In this document: positions 22,001 through 31,111 of the stretch, one piece after another | Layout: the number at the start of each line of letters is the position of its first letter | How positions within the stretch are numbered: the first letter of the stretch is position 1 | Translations under genes and position numbers: made by a program | Notes under the pieces: generated by a model | Told to the model about the DNA's origin: nothing | Database searches by the model: none | The model's input: the letters and a program-made list of their open reading frames with translations, nothing else | Assembly: GCA_949840955.1 (NCBI GenBank) | Contig: CATKXV010000008.1 | Span: 56,007 to 120,006 of the forward strand | DNA: 64,000 bases | Origin: an uncultured Anaeroplasmataceae bacterium | Lineage (GTDB): Bacteria; Bacillota_I; Bacilli_A; Acholeplasmatales; Anaeroplasmataceae | Direction of reading: 5' to 3'

Positions 22001-25000
22001 CTGAAAACGGTATTCAAAATGTTGTTTTAAATGATGGAACCAATGATTTAAATTTCACATTTAATGAAAATCAAACGACATATCCTGCGAGTGGTACATT
22101 TAAGGTTCCATTCTCTGTAACAAGCCTAAATTATGATATTACTGTTAAGCATGCGTTAGAAACTTTAGCTGCTGGTGTAAATTTCTTATCTGGTGGTATT
22201 GATGCTAATTTACATGCTAAAGGGAATATTCAATTAAAGGTAGGTACAAATGAATTTAAGGTTAAGGGTAGAGCTCAAAATGAAACCTATGGTCAAACCT
22301 ATACATTCGTTGTAGAAAGAGAAGCAGGTGGTACTCAAAAGGAAATTGAGGGCCTAGTAATTAATGGAGTAGATTGTACAGATACAAACTATCTTGGACA
22401 AAACTTCGATTATGTATTTAAATCAAGTGATCGTAACTTCTCATTCTATTTACCAAGAGGTACTTCATACTTAGATTTACAATTAGGTGTATCTAAAAAT
22501 GCAAGCTATACCATTACCACAGATCGAGGAAATCCAATAACAAACGGACCATTATATTGTACCGTTTCTGATGGCGAAGTGGTTAGTATAACCATTAATG
22601 TTAAATCAGAAACAGAAACTGTATTGGGTAGTGGTAGTGGTAATACATATAACATTAAGGTTTACATTGCGGATCGAGATAATAAATTAGATAATTTAAA
22701 TATCTTTAAATCTGAGAGTGAGCAAATTGATGTTGAGGATGTGAATGGTAATTTCTTCCAATTTGATGCAAATACAGCAAACTTAGGAACCTTTACTGTT
22801 CCATTTAAGACTAGTGGTGTATTCTTATTACCTACAAAATATGGATTTAATGGTTCTGTTACAATTGAAAATAGTACATTAACAGACCTAGCAGATGGTT
22901 ATACGAAATCACTTCCTTCTGCTACAACATATACAGTTCGAATTAAAGTTTCTTCTGAATTGGCTAATTTAGCTAAAGCAGATAGCAAGGTGAATAAAGC
23001 CGAACAAGAGTTTACTTATACGCTTACTATAGTAAGAAATAAGGGTTCAAATAATGCTTTCTTGCAGAGCTTAGAAATCTATGTTGATGGTGCACTTCAA
23101 ACCTTTACTATGGCCTTTGATAAAACAAAACCAGGACCATATGCGGTTGAATATGTTCAATCAACCTCTTCTAGTATAGCTCAAATTGAAGCTATTCCAG
23201 AGGATTCACGTGCTACTGTAACGGGTGCTGGAATTCAAAATCTTATTTTAGGAAATGATACAATATCTCAGGTATTTACGATTGATGTAACTGCTGAGGA
23301 TGGTGTAACAAAGAAGCAATATCGAATTCAGCTATGGACAACAAAAGCCAATCCAGATACAGATAAAACATTAACTCGTATTATTGCTAATACAGATAAA
23401 AATGGTACGATTAATAAGTTAACACCTACATTTAGTCAAGCGACACATCAATATAATGTGAAATTATCCTCTCTTGAAGAAGAAGCAATTTTACGTTTTA
23501 CTAAGCAAAGTGGAAATTCAACATTACATATTGATGATGGAAATAATCTTGAAACGACATTAGATCAAAGCTATGATTATCATGTACCAGTAGCTCCTGA
23601 GGCAACCGTAGTTGTTAAGGTATGGTTAAGTGCTCAGGATGGTACAAGTACAGAAAATGATGGCTATTATGAGGTTATTATTTCTAGAGATCCAGCAGAT
23701 ACAGATGCAACATTAAAAGATTTCAAGGTAAATGGAAAGCCTGTAACGGGCTTCAAGGCTGGAGATCAGGGTGGCTCCTATAAGCATTTTATTGGTGATG
23801 CAGAAGAGGTTTGGTTTGAAGGAACTCCTTCTAAGACAACTACTACCATCACTCAAAATGATGCTCCAACGGACAACAGACAGCCTCTATATGTAGGGGA
23901 TAACCAATTTGTTGTTACTACAACAGCACAAGATGGTATAACCCAATGTCAATATATTGTAAATGTTGTTAAGGATGCCCCTAAGACTTTAGATAACCTA
24001 GAAGTATTGGTTGATGGTACAAATATGTTAAATCCAACCTTCTCTTCTAATATTCTAAAGGGATATACAGTAAATTTAACCTTTGATCAGGATACTGCAT
24101 ATGTTGCTTATTATTCTACCTATGTAGATGATGGCTATAATACGGTGGTTGTATTAGATAGAAATAATAAGGAATATATAAGTGGTACGCATGAAATAGA
24201 AATTCCAAATATACCTGTTGGTACAAGTACCTATCGAGTACGTGTTAAAACCCAATCAGGAGCTACAGCTGATTATGAAGTAACCTTCACAAGAGATGCA
24301 GGTAGTGATGATAATACCATTATTCGTTATGAATACTTAAAGGAAAGTACAGATAGTGTTTTAACGGAATTAACCCTTACTCCAGGAGGAATTAGCTATA
24401 GCTATGCTGTAGGTAGAGATATTCAAACCTTTGATCCTACAATCACATGCTCAGATCCAAATGCTACGATTGAGTGGCCACAGGATATGTCTTTAACTCC
24501 AGGACAAGCAAATAAGAAGCAAGTTACCATTGTGAGTCAAACGGGTAAAAGAAAGGTATATACATTTACAGTATATCCATGTGATACAAACTTTAGTATT
24601 GATGATATTAATGCATTAGATCAAGAAAATGGTAGTGATATTTTTGATATTGATGGCTCAAGCTTTATTGATTATGAAAATAAACACTTATCCATTACAG
24701 TTCCAAACAGCATCAGTCAAACCTATTTAGAGGTTGTAACAGGTGGCTATAATTCTGTAACCTATGTGAATGGTAGCCGTTATGATAATAAGATTGTTTC
24801 TTTAAAGGAAGGAACAAATAACTTTGTTATCTATGTTGTAAGTGAATATGGTGAGGCAAGTAAGGATTCATCTGCTAAATCTGAGCAAGTGACAGTTAGT
24901 ATCATTCGTCAAGCGAAATCTACAGATTCATCCTTAAAGTACTTAGCTGTTACATATATTGATGATTCAGGTAACCCACAAGTGTTCGTTCATGATGCTT

Positions 25001-26919
25001 TACCTGGAAACTCCTTACTATCTGTTCCTTATATTGGAGATAATGTAACCGTAGTTAATATTGAGGCTGTTCCAAATGATCCTACATCTAAAATTTTAGG
25101 TGATGGACAAAGAGATTTAAATGATGTAGAGCAGGCTGTGTTTAACTTTACAGTAAAATGTACAGCGGAGGATGGTAGCTATACAGATTATCCAATTAAA
25201 ATTTCTCGTGGTCCAATTGATCCAAACAAGGATAATTCCTTAACCTATATTGAGGTTTCTGATGGAGATGGAACATTACATTTAGGTCAGCATAACTTCA
25301 AATTGGAAGTAGATAAATATGGTGTATATCATATTCCAGCAACGGCTCAAAACTATACAATTACAGTTGTAAAGCCTGGCTATGCACAATCTAGCGTTTT
25401 AATTGACGGTGTTGCTGTTTTATCTAGTACAAAGACTACAGTAATCTTAGATTCTGATCGTGGTAAAGCAAAGAGCGTTATAGTTCAGGTAGTTGCTCAA
25501 GATGGTACACCAGGTACAGCATATACGATTGATTTGGAATTTGATGCTCCAAGTGATATCGCATCCTTAGATGACTTAACAGCAGATGGTGTAACCGTAC
25601 CTGGATTTAGTCCAGAGGATCAAGGTGGTACATATACACTTGCACCAAGACCTTATGAAACAAAGAGCATAGAAATTGGTTATAAGGCAAGTGATCCAAC
25701 GGCAACCATTACAGGTGATTTAGGTACTCAAGAGCTAAAAGAAGGCTTAAATACCTTTGTAGTAGTTGTTACATCACAAGCAGGTACATCATATACTTAT
25801 AGAATTCAAGTGCAAAGAGACTATGCTGCTCCATATTTAACGGATTTAGGAGCTGTTGGAGAAAAGCTACTGGATACATCCTATAAGAGTACAACCTTCG
25901 ATAAGGAAGTATATGAATATACAATGATTGTTACCTATATGACGCTTCATGCAACAATTTTTGCATCCATTGATAATGAATCATATACGGTATCTTGTAG
26001 TAATTCAACTGCAATTATTACAACAGGGTTAACGAGAACCTTTAATGTTGATTTAGTCGAAGGCTTAAATCGATTTACAATCACAGTTACATCTGTTGAA
26101 GGTAAAACTACAGAATATGTACTAACGATTAAACGTCGTGGTGAGGATTCTACAAATACAGATGTTGCTAGTATTGAAATTAAACAAATTGAAGTATTCA
26201 AAACAGATTATACAAATGATTTAAGAGAATATGCTTACCAGGTTCCAAATGGTATTCATGATCTTGATTTCATTGTACATCCTGAAAAGTTAGCTGATTC
26301 TAATGGGGATGGTGCAACCTATAAGATTATTAATGATAAGGACTTAAGAGTTGGCCATAATACTGTAGTTGTATTAATCATTGCAGAGGATATGATTTCT
26401 ACAAGAGCTATATTAATTGATGTAGAACGTCTACCAATGAATTTTACAGTTGATGAGGAAGCATATGACAAATTCACCTGTACATCTACAGATCAAAAGA
26501 ATGTTTATGAAATTGATTTAGGAGATAAGAGAGCTTCTGCAATTGAAGATTATACAAAGTATATTCAATTTTCAGAGGAAGATTATGATTCTTCTAATCA
26601 ATTCGTTAAAGAGCCTATCGTAACTGTTATTTCTGATGTTTCTGATGAAAACTGTAGAGAAGTAGTTGTAAGTGTTTTTGATGGCTCTGAAGAACAATTT
26701 GTTACATTTAAATTAAAATCTACGGCATTAACTACAGGCTACTCTATTCCAGAAATATTGAAGCAGATTATGCCATGGATACTTTTAGCAATTGCAATCA
26801 TTTTCTTAATTATTATCTTAATTTGTGTTAACCGTGATAAGTATGGTGCAATCAATAAGAGAAGAAAAAAAGATGATGAAGCACAGCAAAAAAAATCAAG
26901 AAAGAAGAGTGAAAAATGA
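19015..26919 (+). CDS. Membrane-anchored cadherin-like beta-sandwich repeat protein (2,634 aa) with possible cohesin-like N-terminal region
   Basis: A signal peptide (~1-32, ending VKAAA) is followed by a unique ~270-residue region, then roughly 17 cadherin-like beta-sandwich modules of the type common in Firmicutes surface proteins, each ending in patterns such as 'AEDGSSQTYTCTIKR'. Residues ~2585-2612 form a transmembrane helix, followed by a Lys/Arg-rich cytoplasmic tail (KRRKKDDE...); there is no LPXTG motif. Within the unique region, residues ~160-300 contain PGDQIFIAV and a later GGIGFTISTG segment, resembling the opening and closing strands of cohesins. That resemblance is weak and by eye only. 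The gene overlaps its neighbours by 4 bp on both sides, so it is made together with the upstream dockerin protein and the downstream EAL protein. A role as a surface scaffold or receptor is inferred from this context. Confidence 0.9.
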   Translation: MKISRKIKIGLAFVLVSFTVLFAFANIGVKAAAGDGVVTYHYSVYKQDTWDKYMAAQNNENFIVFDGLKVSEAMTADDVLPCLEDYVNSGESLLDAIGGEFYTNEDLQMNGGDYATSGTGRNQKYVLKSGAQLRTFNTDAEVYGVLSELFPWKDIGKYPTITQAVPGDQIFIAVTSEYTGGSSPNLISNVVLLDIAKYAQGGKYTKQAFLPDNWAPSNLTVSGIGEDLGGARTSSSGPVMPSPHLLGGIGFTISTGLSGSMKIEFLKTGVNAGHTQFTNGVTGSTSLKYSEANKAHFAEDDCVIQVAGLSDNVDLTDITVEGESCISKNTSVTIGGNSTLQYSGKESNDGTANVTVTVKDSGKLVAGSVKYGKTLANQSNTAQVSGDSFSVPLNGLNPGESYIATFQVISSSGNVTKTYAVELPKAKDTNCDLDGLDASGRTAGGQNAELKLDPVFSSSTTSYTLYVLKGTNSLKLTPTVSSSSKTIKVAYPANTTAQSINSGTAYTIPDDWTNNSQVKFTVTAQSGATKDYTVTLREVNLKPTSVNVTSGSIFNTSDTDSDNNDEFTITNMPYSCKTYNLAASWTNRTDIQSVNVYQNNIKSTGNLLTGAVTFMMSDNGSASTDEIRIEVISKYGIKQEFVVKVNRLAPNSDNALGTVQIVANNGSDTTICNTFSGNNLIVNYPGGASELPLSYKNFKVTATASNQYATVEIRINNNVQSSFTFSNGEAQSIPVQIKVTAEDGSSQTYTCTIKRAGADDDHDFHFENLEYTYLDGGGSTQTGTYQLVQGTSQANWSNTDTLLKFSTTKARFKIVPNSSTTKVYIGGVDYTNKVYECNITNTAAIHKVRIQALVKTEKDEIDRPGATVGGMTVNIDIESEAPDNTMQLTDVNLLHSSSGVTISDSTNTSINGNTYAYVLKESVVGPSYKLDLSWLSTTTKAYVSKTNSASQAIPQNEYNPNSIWSIGEKIYVILVAQSGNSLIYTIDPKFADERSTENGIQNVVLNDGTNDLNFTFNENQTTYPASGTFKVPFSVTSLNYDITVKHALETLAAGVNFLSGGIDANLHAKGNIQLKVGTNEFKVKGRAQNETYGQTYTFVVEREAGGTQKEIEGLVINGVDCTDTNYLGQNFDYVFKSSDRNFSFYLPRGTSYLDLQLGVSKNASYTITTDRGNPITNGPLYCTVSDGEVVSITINVKSETETVLGSGSGNTYNIKVYIADRDNKLDNLNIFKSESEQIDVEDVNGNFFQFDANTANLGTFTVPFKTSGVFLLPTKYGFNGSVTIENSTLTDLADGYTKSLPSATTYTVRIKVSSELANLAKADSKVNKAEQEFTYTLTIVRNKGSNNAFLQSLEIYVDGALQTFTMAFDKTKPGPYAVEYVQSTSSSIAQIEAIPEDSRATVTGAGIQNLILGNDTISQVFTIDVTAEDGVTKKQYRIQLWTTKANPDTDKTLTRIIANTDKNGTINKLTPTFSQATHQYNVKLSSLEEEAILRFTKQSGNSTLHIDDGNNLETTLDQSYDYHVPVAPEATVVVKVWLSAQDGTSTENDGYYEVIISRDPADTDATLKDFKVNGKPVTGFKAGDQGGSYKHFIGDAEEVWFEGTPSKTTTTITQNDAPTDNRQPLYVGDNQFVVTTTAQDGITQCQYIVNVVKDAPKTLDNLEVLVDGTNMLNPTFSSNILKGYTVNLTFDQDTAYVAYYSTYVDDGYNTVVVLDRNNKEYISGTHEIEIPNIPVGTSTYRVRVKTQSGATADYEVTFTRDAGSDDNTIIRYEYLKESTDSVLTELTLTPGGISYSYAVGRDIQTFDPTITCSDPNATIEWPQDMSLTPGQANKKQVTIVSQTGKRKVYTFTVYPCDTNFSIDDINALDQENGSDIFDIDGSSFIDYENKHLSITVPNSISQTYLEVVTGGYNSVTYVNGSRYDNKIVSLKEGTNNFVIYVVSEYGEASKDSSAKSEQVTVSIIRQAKSTDSSLKYLAVTYIDDSGNPQVFVHDALPGNSLLSVPYIGDNVTVVNIEAVPNDPTSKILGDGQRDLNDVEQAVFNFTVKCTAEDGSYTDYPIKISRGPIDPNKDNSLTYIEVSDGDGTLHLGQHNFKLEVDKYGVYHIPATAQNYTITVVKPGYAQSSVLIDGVAVLSSTKTTVILDSDRGKAKSVIVQVVAQDGTPGTAYTIDLEFDAPSDIASLDDLTADGVTVPGFSPEDQGGTYTLAPRPYETKSIEIGYKASDPTATITGDLGTQELKEGLNTFVVVVTSQAGTSYTYRIQVQRDYAAPYLTDLGAVGEKLLDTSYKSTTFDKEVYEYTMIVTYMTLHATIFASIDNESYTVSCSNSTAIITTGLTRTFNVDLVEGLNRFTITVTSVEGKTTEYVLTIKRRGEDSTNTDVASIEIKQIEVFKTDYTNDLREYAYQVPNGIHDLDFIVHPEKLADSNGDGATYKIINDKDLRVGHNTVVVLIIAEDMISTRAILIDVERLPMNFTVDEEAYDKFTCTSTDQKNVYEIDLGDKRASAIEDYTKYIQFSEEDYDSSNQFVKEPIVTVISDVSDENCREVVVSVFDGSEEQFVTFKLKSTALTTGYSIPEILKQIMPWILLAIAIIFLIIILICVNRDKYGAINKRRKKDDEAQQKKSRKKSEK

Positions 26920-29834
26920 TGAATTTTTTAGAAACTGCATTATTTACAATGGGAAGCTTTGAAATCACACTTACGATCTTGATTATAGTTCTTGTCATTA
27001 TTATTGTTCTAATAGCAATTATTGCTTATCGTTATAATCACCGTAAGCAAGCAAAAGCTAGTCAGTATATGGATAATGAATGCTTAATTTACAATAAAAA
27101 AGGATTAGAAAAATATCTACAAAAAAGAATAGGTAAGTTTTCTAATCCTACCGTTCTGGTAGTTGAAATGCGAAATTTAAGCTATCTTTATATGAACTAT
27201 TCTAGAAGAAGTAAGCTAATGTATGATATTACAGATTGCTTAACTAAGGGATTATCCAAATATGAAATGATTAGTAGAATCGAATTTGATAAGTTCTTCT
27301 TAATCTTAGATAAAAAGGCTAAGGAGGATGTAAGAGCGATTTGCCAAAGTATGGAAAGAAGATTGGTAGAAATGCCTATTGAAGACTTTGGTATGTATGA
27401 CTTCTATTTGAATTTCGGTGTTTATGAAAATGCGCCTCTTGATGACCCTGAGATTATTTATATCTCCTCAGCCATCATACCATTTTCAAAATTAGTTGAA
27501 AATAATCTATATTATTATACGGATGATGTAAGAGTTATTTTTGAAAAACTTAAGAAAATCAATAATGATAAGCAGCCTGACTTTGAGCAAAATAAATTTG
27601 TTCCTTATATTCAACCAAATGTGGATTTAAGAACAGGTAAGGTTGTTGGTGGAGAAATCCTATGCCGTTGGGAAGATGAGGAAACTGGCTTTAAATTTAA
27701 TCCAGGTGATTTTATTCCATTATTTGAGCAAACAGGATTTATTCGCTATATTGATGATTTGATGCTGAGATCAGCCTGTGAATTGGCACAGCGTATGATT
27801 CAACGAGGAAGATCTGACATTATTATTTCTGTTAATGTGTCTAAGGTACAATTTTTAACTCCAAATTTTGAAAGTAGAGTTATGGAAATTGTTCAAAGCT
27901 ATCAGATTGATCCTAAGAATATTATGCTTGAGATTGCTGAGAACACCTTAATGGAAAACTATCCTTATATTTCTAAAATCATCACAAGATTACGTCAATT
28001 TGGTTTCACCGTGGCTATGGACGATTTTGGTAAGGAATTATCCTCTATGGAATCCTTAACAACAAGCTCATTTGAATATGTTAAGCTAGATATGCTATTC
28101 TTTAAGAATAAGCTAGCAACGGAAAAGGATCGTGTTGTTGTTAAAAATATTCTTCGTATGCTACTCAATCTAAATTATAAGCTGATTTGTGAGGGTGTAT
28201 CTGATGAGAAAACCTTAACAGAATTAGCTCATATTTGTCGTGAGGTCATTGTTCAGGGCTATGTTATTTCTGAACCAATTCCACTTCCTATGTTTGATCC
28301 ATTCGCTGATCGAATCTTTGACTTCAATCTTCCTGAGTATGAAGAGGATGAAGAAGAGGAGACAAAATCAAAGAAGAAGAAGGGGAAAGCAGGCAGTGGC
28401 GATGGTGTTGATGCAACCATTCTTCAAACTCCAAATGGAGGCACATCTATCAATATTTCCGGTTTAGGTGGTGGAACTACAGTGGTTCCAGAATCCAATA
28501 AGGAATTAGAGGAAATGCGTCGCCAGATGGAAGAAATGCGTCGTCAATTCCAATCCTCTTTAGAAGAACAAAAGCGTCAGGCACAGGATGAAGAAATGAA
28601 GCGTATGCGAGAAGAAATGGCTAAGCTTCAAAATCAGCCAAAGAATACAGGACAGTCTGAAATTGATGCTTTACGTCTTGAGATTGAACGCTTAAAGGCA
28701 AATCAGCATTCCAATACCTCTACCTATATTCAAAGAGAATATCGTGATAGAGGCTATTATGAATATGAGGATGAATTATCTCGTTTACGTAGAGAAGTTT
28801 CTGATTTGAGATACTCCTCTCGTGATCGTGATCGCTATTATGTTAGAGAAGATCGTAGCCATGATTATGAGTTGCTTCAAAGACAAATTGATGATTTAAA
28901 GGAAAAGCAAAGAAATCAACCAGTCTTTAATATAGACGAGCTTGTTGAAAGACTAACAAAGCGTCAGGATGATTCTCGTTATAGAGTTGAAAAGGCTGAA
29001 GCAGAGGCTAAATCTTTACGTGAAAGACTAGAACAAGAGCGTAAGGAACGCGAGGATTTAGAGGCATTGATTAATGAGCTTCAAAGCAAGCAGGCTGAGG
29101 ATGCTGAGGAAGAAACTGTTGAGGTTGATGAGGCTGAACAGGTTAGACTTCAGGAGGAAGCAGACCGTAATCTTAACCTTGATATTTCTACATTGTCTAG
29201 AACAGATCTTCCAGATGATGAAGAAGATGACGAGGATGATGAGGAAGAAATCGAAAAGCTTGCTAAACCTAAGCTTTCCTTAGAGGAGCTAGAAGCAATT
29301 ATTCAATCTTACCGTGATAAATATAGCGATGATTGGTCTACCTATGCTAAGAATGAGCTTAAGGATGGATACTATGAAATCATCGATGGCTTGAATTATT
29401 ATAAGAGAACAAGAAGAACATTCTTAGATCGTATTAAGAAGGCAAGCCCTGAATTAAAGCAGGTATTTAACATTGTTAAGAATGAAATTATGAGATATTC
29501 TAGTGTATCCAATAAGCTTACGAACTTCTATGATTCTTTCTATATTGGAAGAAAGCTTGTATGTAAGCTATCCCTAACCTCTAAGAAATTAAAGGTTTAC
29601 CTAGCTGTAGATCCAGCACAATATCCTGACCGTCAATTCCCACATAAGGATGTTTCTGAGAAGAAGGCTCATGCAAAAACCCCTTATTATACTATGGTTC
29701 GTTCACAGCTTTCTGTTCGAAGAATCAATAAGGTTATTGGTGATTTGATGGAAGAATATAAGGTTGTAGTTAATCCAAATTATAAATCTGTCGATTATGC
29801 AAATAAATATAAGTTCTTAAAGGATACAAAATAA
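26916..29834 (+). CDS. Membrane protein with degenerate GGDEF, EAL phosphodiesterase-type domain, coiled coil and unassigned C-terminal domain
   Basis: Residues ~15-40 form one transmembrane helix. Residues ~45-185 look like a GGDEF fold with the signature lost (RIEFDKFF where GGDEF would lie). Residues ~229-460 are an EAL domain: EIL replaces EAL, but the expected metal and catalytic positions are present (the E of EIL, NVS, EIAE, DDFG, VKLD, CEGV, VQGY). The loop after DDFG is altered (KELSSM for TGYSSL). EAL domains hydrolyse or bind cyclic di-GMP. Then come an acidic/lysine stretch, a coiled coil (~525-745, EEMRRQ repeats), an acidic run, and a ~185-residue basic C-terminal domain with 'YIGRKLVCKLSLTSKKLKV', which I cannot assign. 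The start overlaps the preceding stop by ATGA. It may be an active phosphodiesterase or a c-di-GMP receptor attached to the surface operon. Confidence 0.88.
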   Translation: MMNFLETALFTMGSFEITLTILIIVLVIIIVLIAIIAYRYNHRKQAKASQYMDNECLIYNKKGLEKYLQKRIGKFSNPTVLVVEMRNLSYLYMNYSRRSKLMYDITDCLTKGLSKYEMISRIEFDKFFLILDKKAKEDVRAICQSMERRLVEMPIEDFGMYDFYLNFGVYENAPLDDPEIIYISSAIIPFSKLVENNLYYYTDDVRVIFEKLKKINNDKQPDFEQNKFVPYIQPNVDLRTGKVVGGEILCRWEDEETGFKFNPGDFIPLFEQTGFIRYIDDLMLRSACELAQRMIQRGRSDIIISVNVSKVQFLTPNFESRVMEIVQSYQIDPKNIMLEIAENTLMENYPYISKIITRLRQFGFTVAMDDFGKELSSMESLTTSSFEYVKLDMLFFKNKLATEKDRVVVKNILRMLLNLNYKLICEGVSDEKTLTELAHICREVIVQGYVISEPIPLPMFDPFADRIFDFNLPEYEEDEEEETKSKKKKGKAGSGDGVDATILQTPNGGTSINISGLGGGTTVVPESNKELEEMRRQMEEMRRQFQSSLEEQKRQAQDEEMKRMREEMAKLQNQPKNTGQSEIDALRLEIERLKANQHSNTSTYIQREYRDRGYYEYEDELSRLRREVSDLRYSSRDRDRYYVREDRSHDYELLQRQIDDLKEKQRNQPVFNIDELVERLTKRQDDSRYRVEKAEAEAKSLRERLEQERKEREDLEALINELQSKQAEDAEEETVEVDEAEQVRLQEEADRNLNLDISTLSRTDLPDDEEDDEDDEEEIEKLAKPKLSLEELEAIIQSYRDKYSDDWSTYAKNELKDGYYEIIDGLNYYKRTRRTFLDRIKKASPELKQVFNIVKNEIMRYSSVSNKLTNFYDSFYIGRKLVCKLSLTSKKLKVYLAVDPAQYPDRQFPHKDVSEKKAHAKTPYYTMVRSQLSVRRINKVIGDLMEEYKVVVNPNYKSVDYANKYKFLKDTK

Positions 29835-29844
29835 ATTGTAATGT

Positions 29845-29873
29845 AAGACTATCTGATATTTATAGATAGTCTT
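29845..29873 (+). terminator. Perfect 10-bp hairpin after the EAL gene (possible weak terminator)
   Basis: AAGACTATCT and AGATAGTCTT pair perfectly around a GATATTTAT loop, 11 bases after the stop. The following sequence (AGATTTTAAG) is only a poor T-tract, so termination may be partial and some transcription may read into the lipoprotein gene. Confidence 0.5.
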
Positions 29874-29918
29874 AGATTTTAAGTAAAAGAGGGAAACTTC
29901 TTTTATTTAGAATCTAAG
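29871..29918 (+). promoter_or_regulatory. Imperfect hairpin in the 5' leader of the lipoprotein gene
   Basis: CTTAGATT (29871-29878) pairs with AATCTAAG (29911-29918), and inside it TAAAAGA pairs with TCTTTTA. It shares three bases with the preceding hairpin, so the two compete at the junction. The ribosome binding site AAAGGAAGG lies just outside. Function is unknown. Confidence 0.4.
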
Positions 29919-29935
29919 AAAAAGGAAGGATTAAA

Positions 29936-31078
29936 ATGAAAAAACTATTGGTATTTCTTTTGTGCATAATTTGTTTTGTCACCCTTTCTTCATGTAGTCA
30001 TGACACGCAGCAGGGAGATGGAGAGCTTTTGTCTATAGAGCTTGAAACACCTGAGGATATAAAAGTAGAAAAAGGAACTGTATATAAGCCTGAGGGCATT
30101 ACCGTAAAGGCAGTATTTGAAAATAAGGTAAAGAATGTTACCCTACAAGCAGAATTTGTTATCCCGAATACAAACGAATTGGGAAAAAAGGAAGTTATTG
30201 TCAACTATCAAAGCAAGTCAGCTTCCTATGAAATAGAAATCGTTCCAGGAGTTCCAACAATTACCTATAGCCTAAGGGTTCAATCCGAGCCGAAGAAAAC
30301 AGAGTATTTTGAGGGCGAGCCATTAGATCTAGAGGGCTTAGAAATTGTCATGCTGAAAAACGAGAAGGAGCCAACAAAAATTCCTTTAGAACAATTGGAT
30401 ATGGTCATCAGTGTGAATGGACATACAGCAACGGATTTATCTGAATCAGGAAATTATAGAATCAGCTTTTCTATGAGGCATTTAGAAAATTTATATACAA
30501 CCTATATCTCTATCACGGTTTTAAAGAATATAAATCAAACTCAAAAAGATAAGCTTATGATTGATGAAAAAGAATCTAAATTGGTATATTGGTTAAATGA
30601 AGTATTTGATCCTTCAACGATTGTTGTTTACATAACGGATGAAAGTGGAACACATCAAAGTAAGATTCCAAATGATCGATGTAAATTCACTTTACTCTAT
30701 CACAGTATAGTATTAGAGGATTATAAATTTAGAAATGAAGGACCTTATATCCTTCGTGTAGAATTTGAGAATATCATTGGTGAGGCAGAAATTATTGTTA
30801 AATTTCGTCATATTGAAAAAAAGCTAGTACTGGATTTGACAGACCATAAGGTTCACTATACTGTAGGGGAAACCTTTACTTCTACAGGTCTAGTGATTTG
30901 GCTTTATGAAGATGATGTAAAGACAAGAATGATTCTTCCACAATATTGTGAATTTACCTTATATAAAGGTGGATTTGAAAAACCAGATTTGATTTTAAGA
31001 GAGCCTGGGACATATTCTGTTAAGGTTGAATATAAGCCAGAAAATATATCTGAAGGCTATAAAATAGCAGTTGTCTAG
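29936..31078 (+). CDS. Lipoprotein with bacterial Ig-like (Big_3-type) modules
   Basis: The 380-residue product starts with a lipoprotein signal peptide and a clear lipobox (LSSC, Cys20), so it should be lipid-anchored to the outer face of the membrane. The mature part contains about three to four Ig-like repeats of the Big_3 kind, recognised by openings such as 'KKTEYFEGEPLDLEGLEI' and 'HYTVGETFTSTGLVIWLY'. No enzymatic motif is visible. AAAGGAAGG precedes the ATG. It sits between the EAL gene and the second cadherin-like protein, all on one strand, so it is probably a small membrane-proximal partner of the large surface proteins; that role is inference. The sequence ends without a membrane helix. 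Confidence 0.85.
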   Translation: MKKLLVFLLCIICFVTLSSCSHDTQQGDGELLSIELETPEDIKVEKGTVYKPEGITVKAVFENKVKNVTLQAEFVIPNTNELGKKEVIVNYQSKSASYEIEIVPGVPTITYSLRVQSEPKKTEYFEGEPLDLEGLEIVMLKNEKEPTKIPLEQLDMVISVNGHTATDLSESGNYRISFSMRHLENLYTTYISITVLKNINQTQKDKLMIDEKESKLVYWLNEVFDPSTIVVYITDESGTHQSKIPNDRCKFTLLYHSIVLEDYKFRNEGPYILRVEFENIIGEAEIIVKFRHIEKKLVLDLTDHKVHYTVGETFTSTGLVIWLYEDDVKTRMILPQYCEFTLYKGGFEKPDLILREPGTYSVKVEYKPENISEGYKIAVV

Positions 31079-31111
31079 AAGTAAAAGACTAAAATGTAAT
31101 GGAGTGATCGT

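Noticed and set aside
28240-29283. 75- and 69-aa plus-strand ORFs within the EAL gene
   Set aside because: They are out-of-frame readings of acidic and coiled-coil coding sequence.
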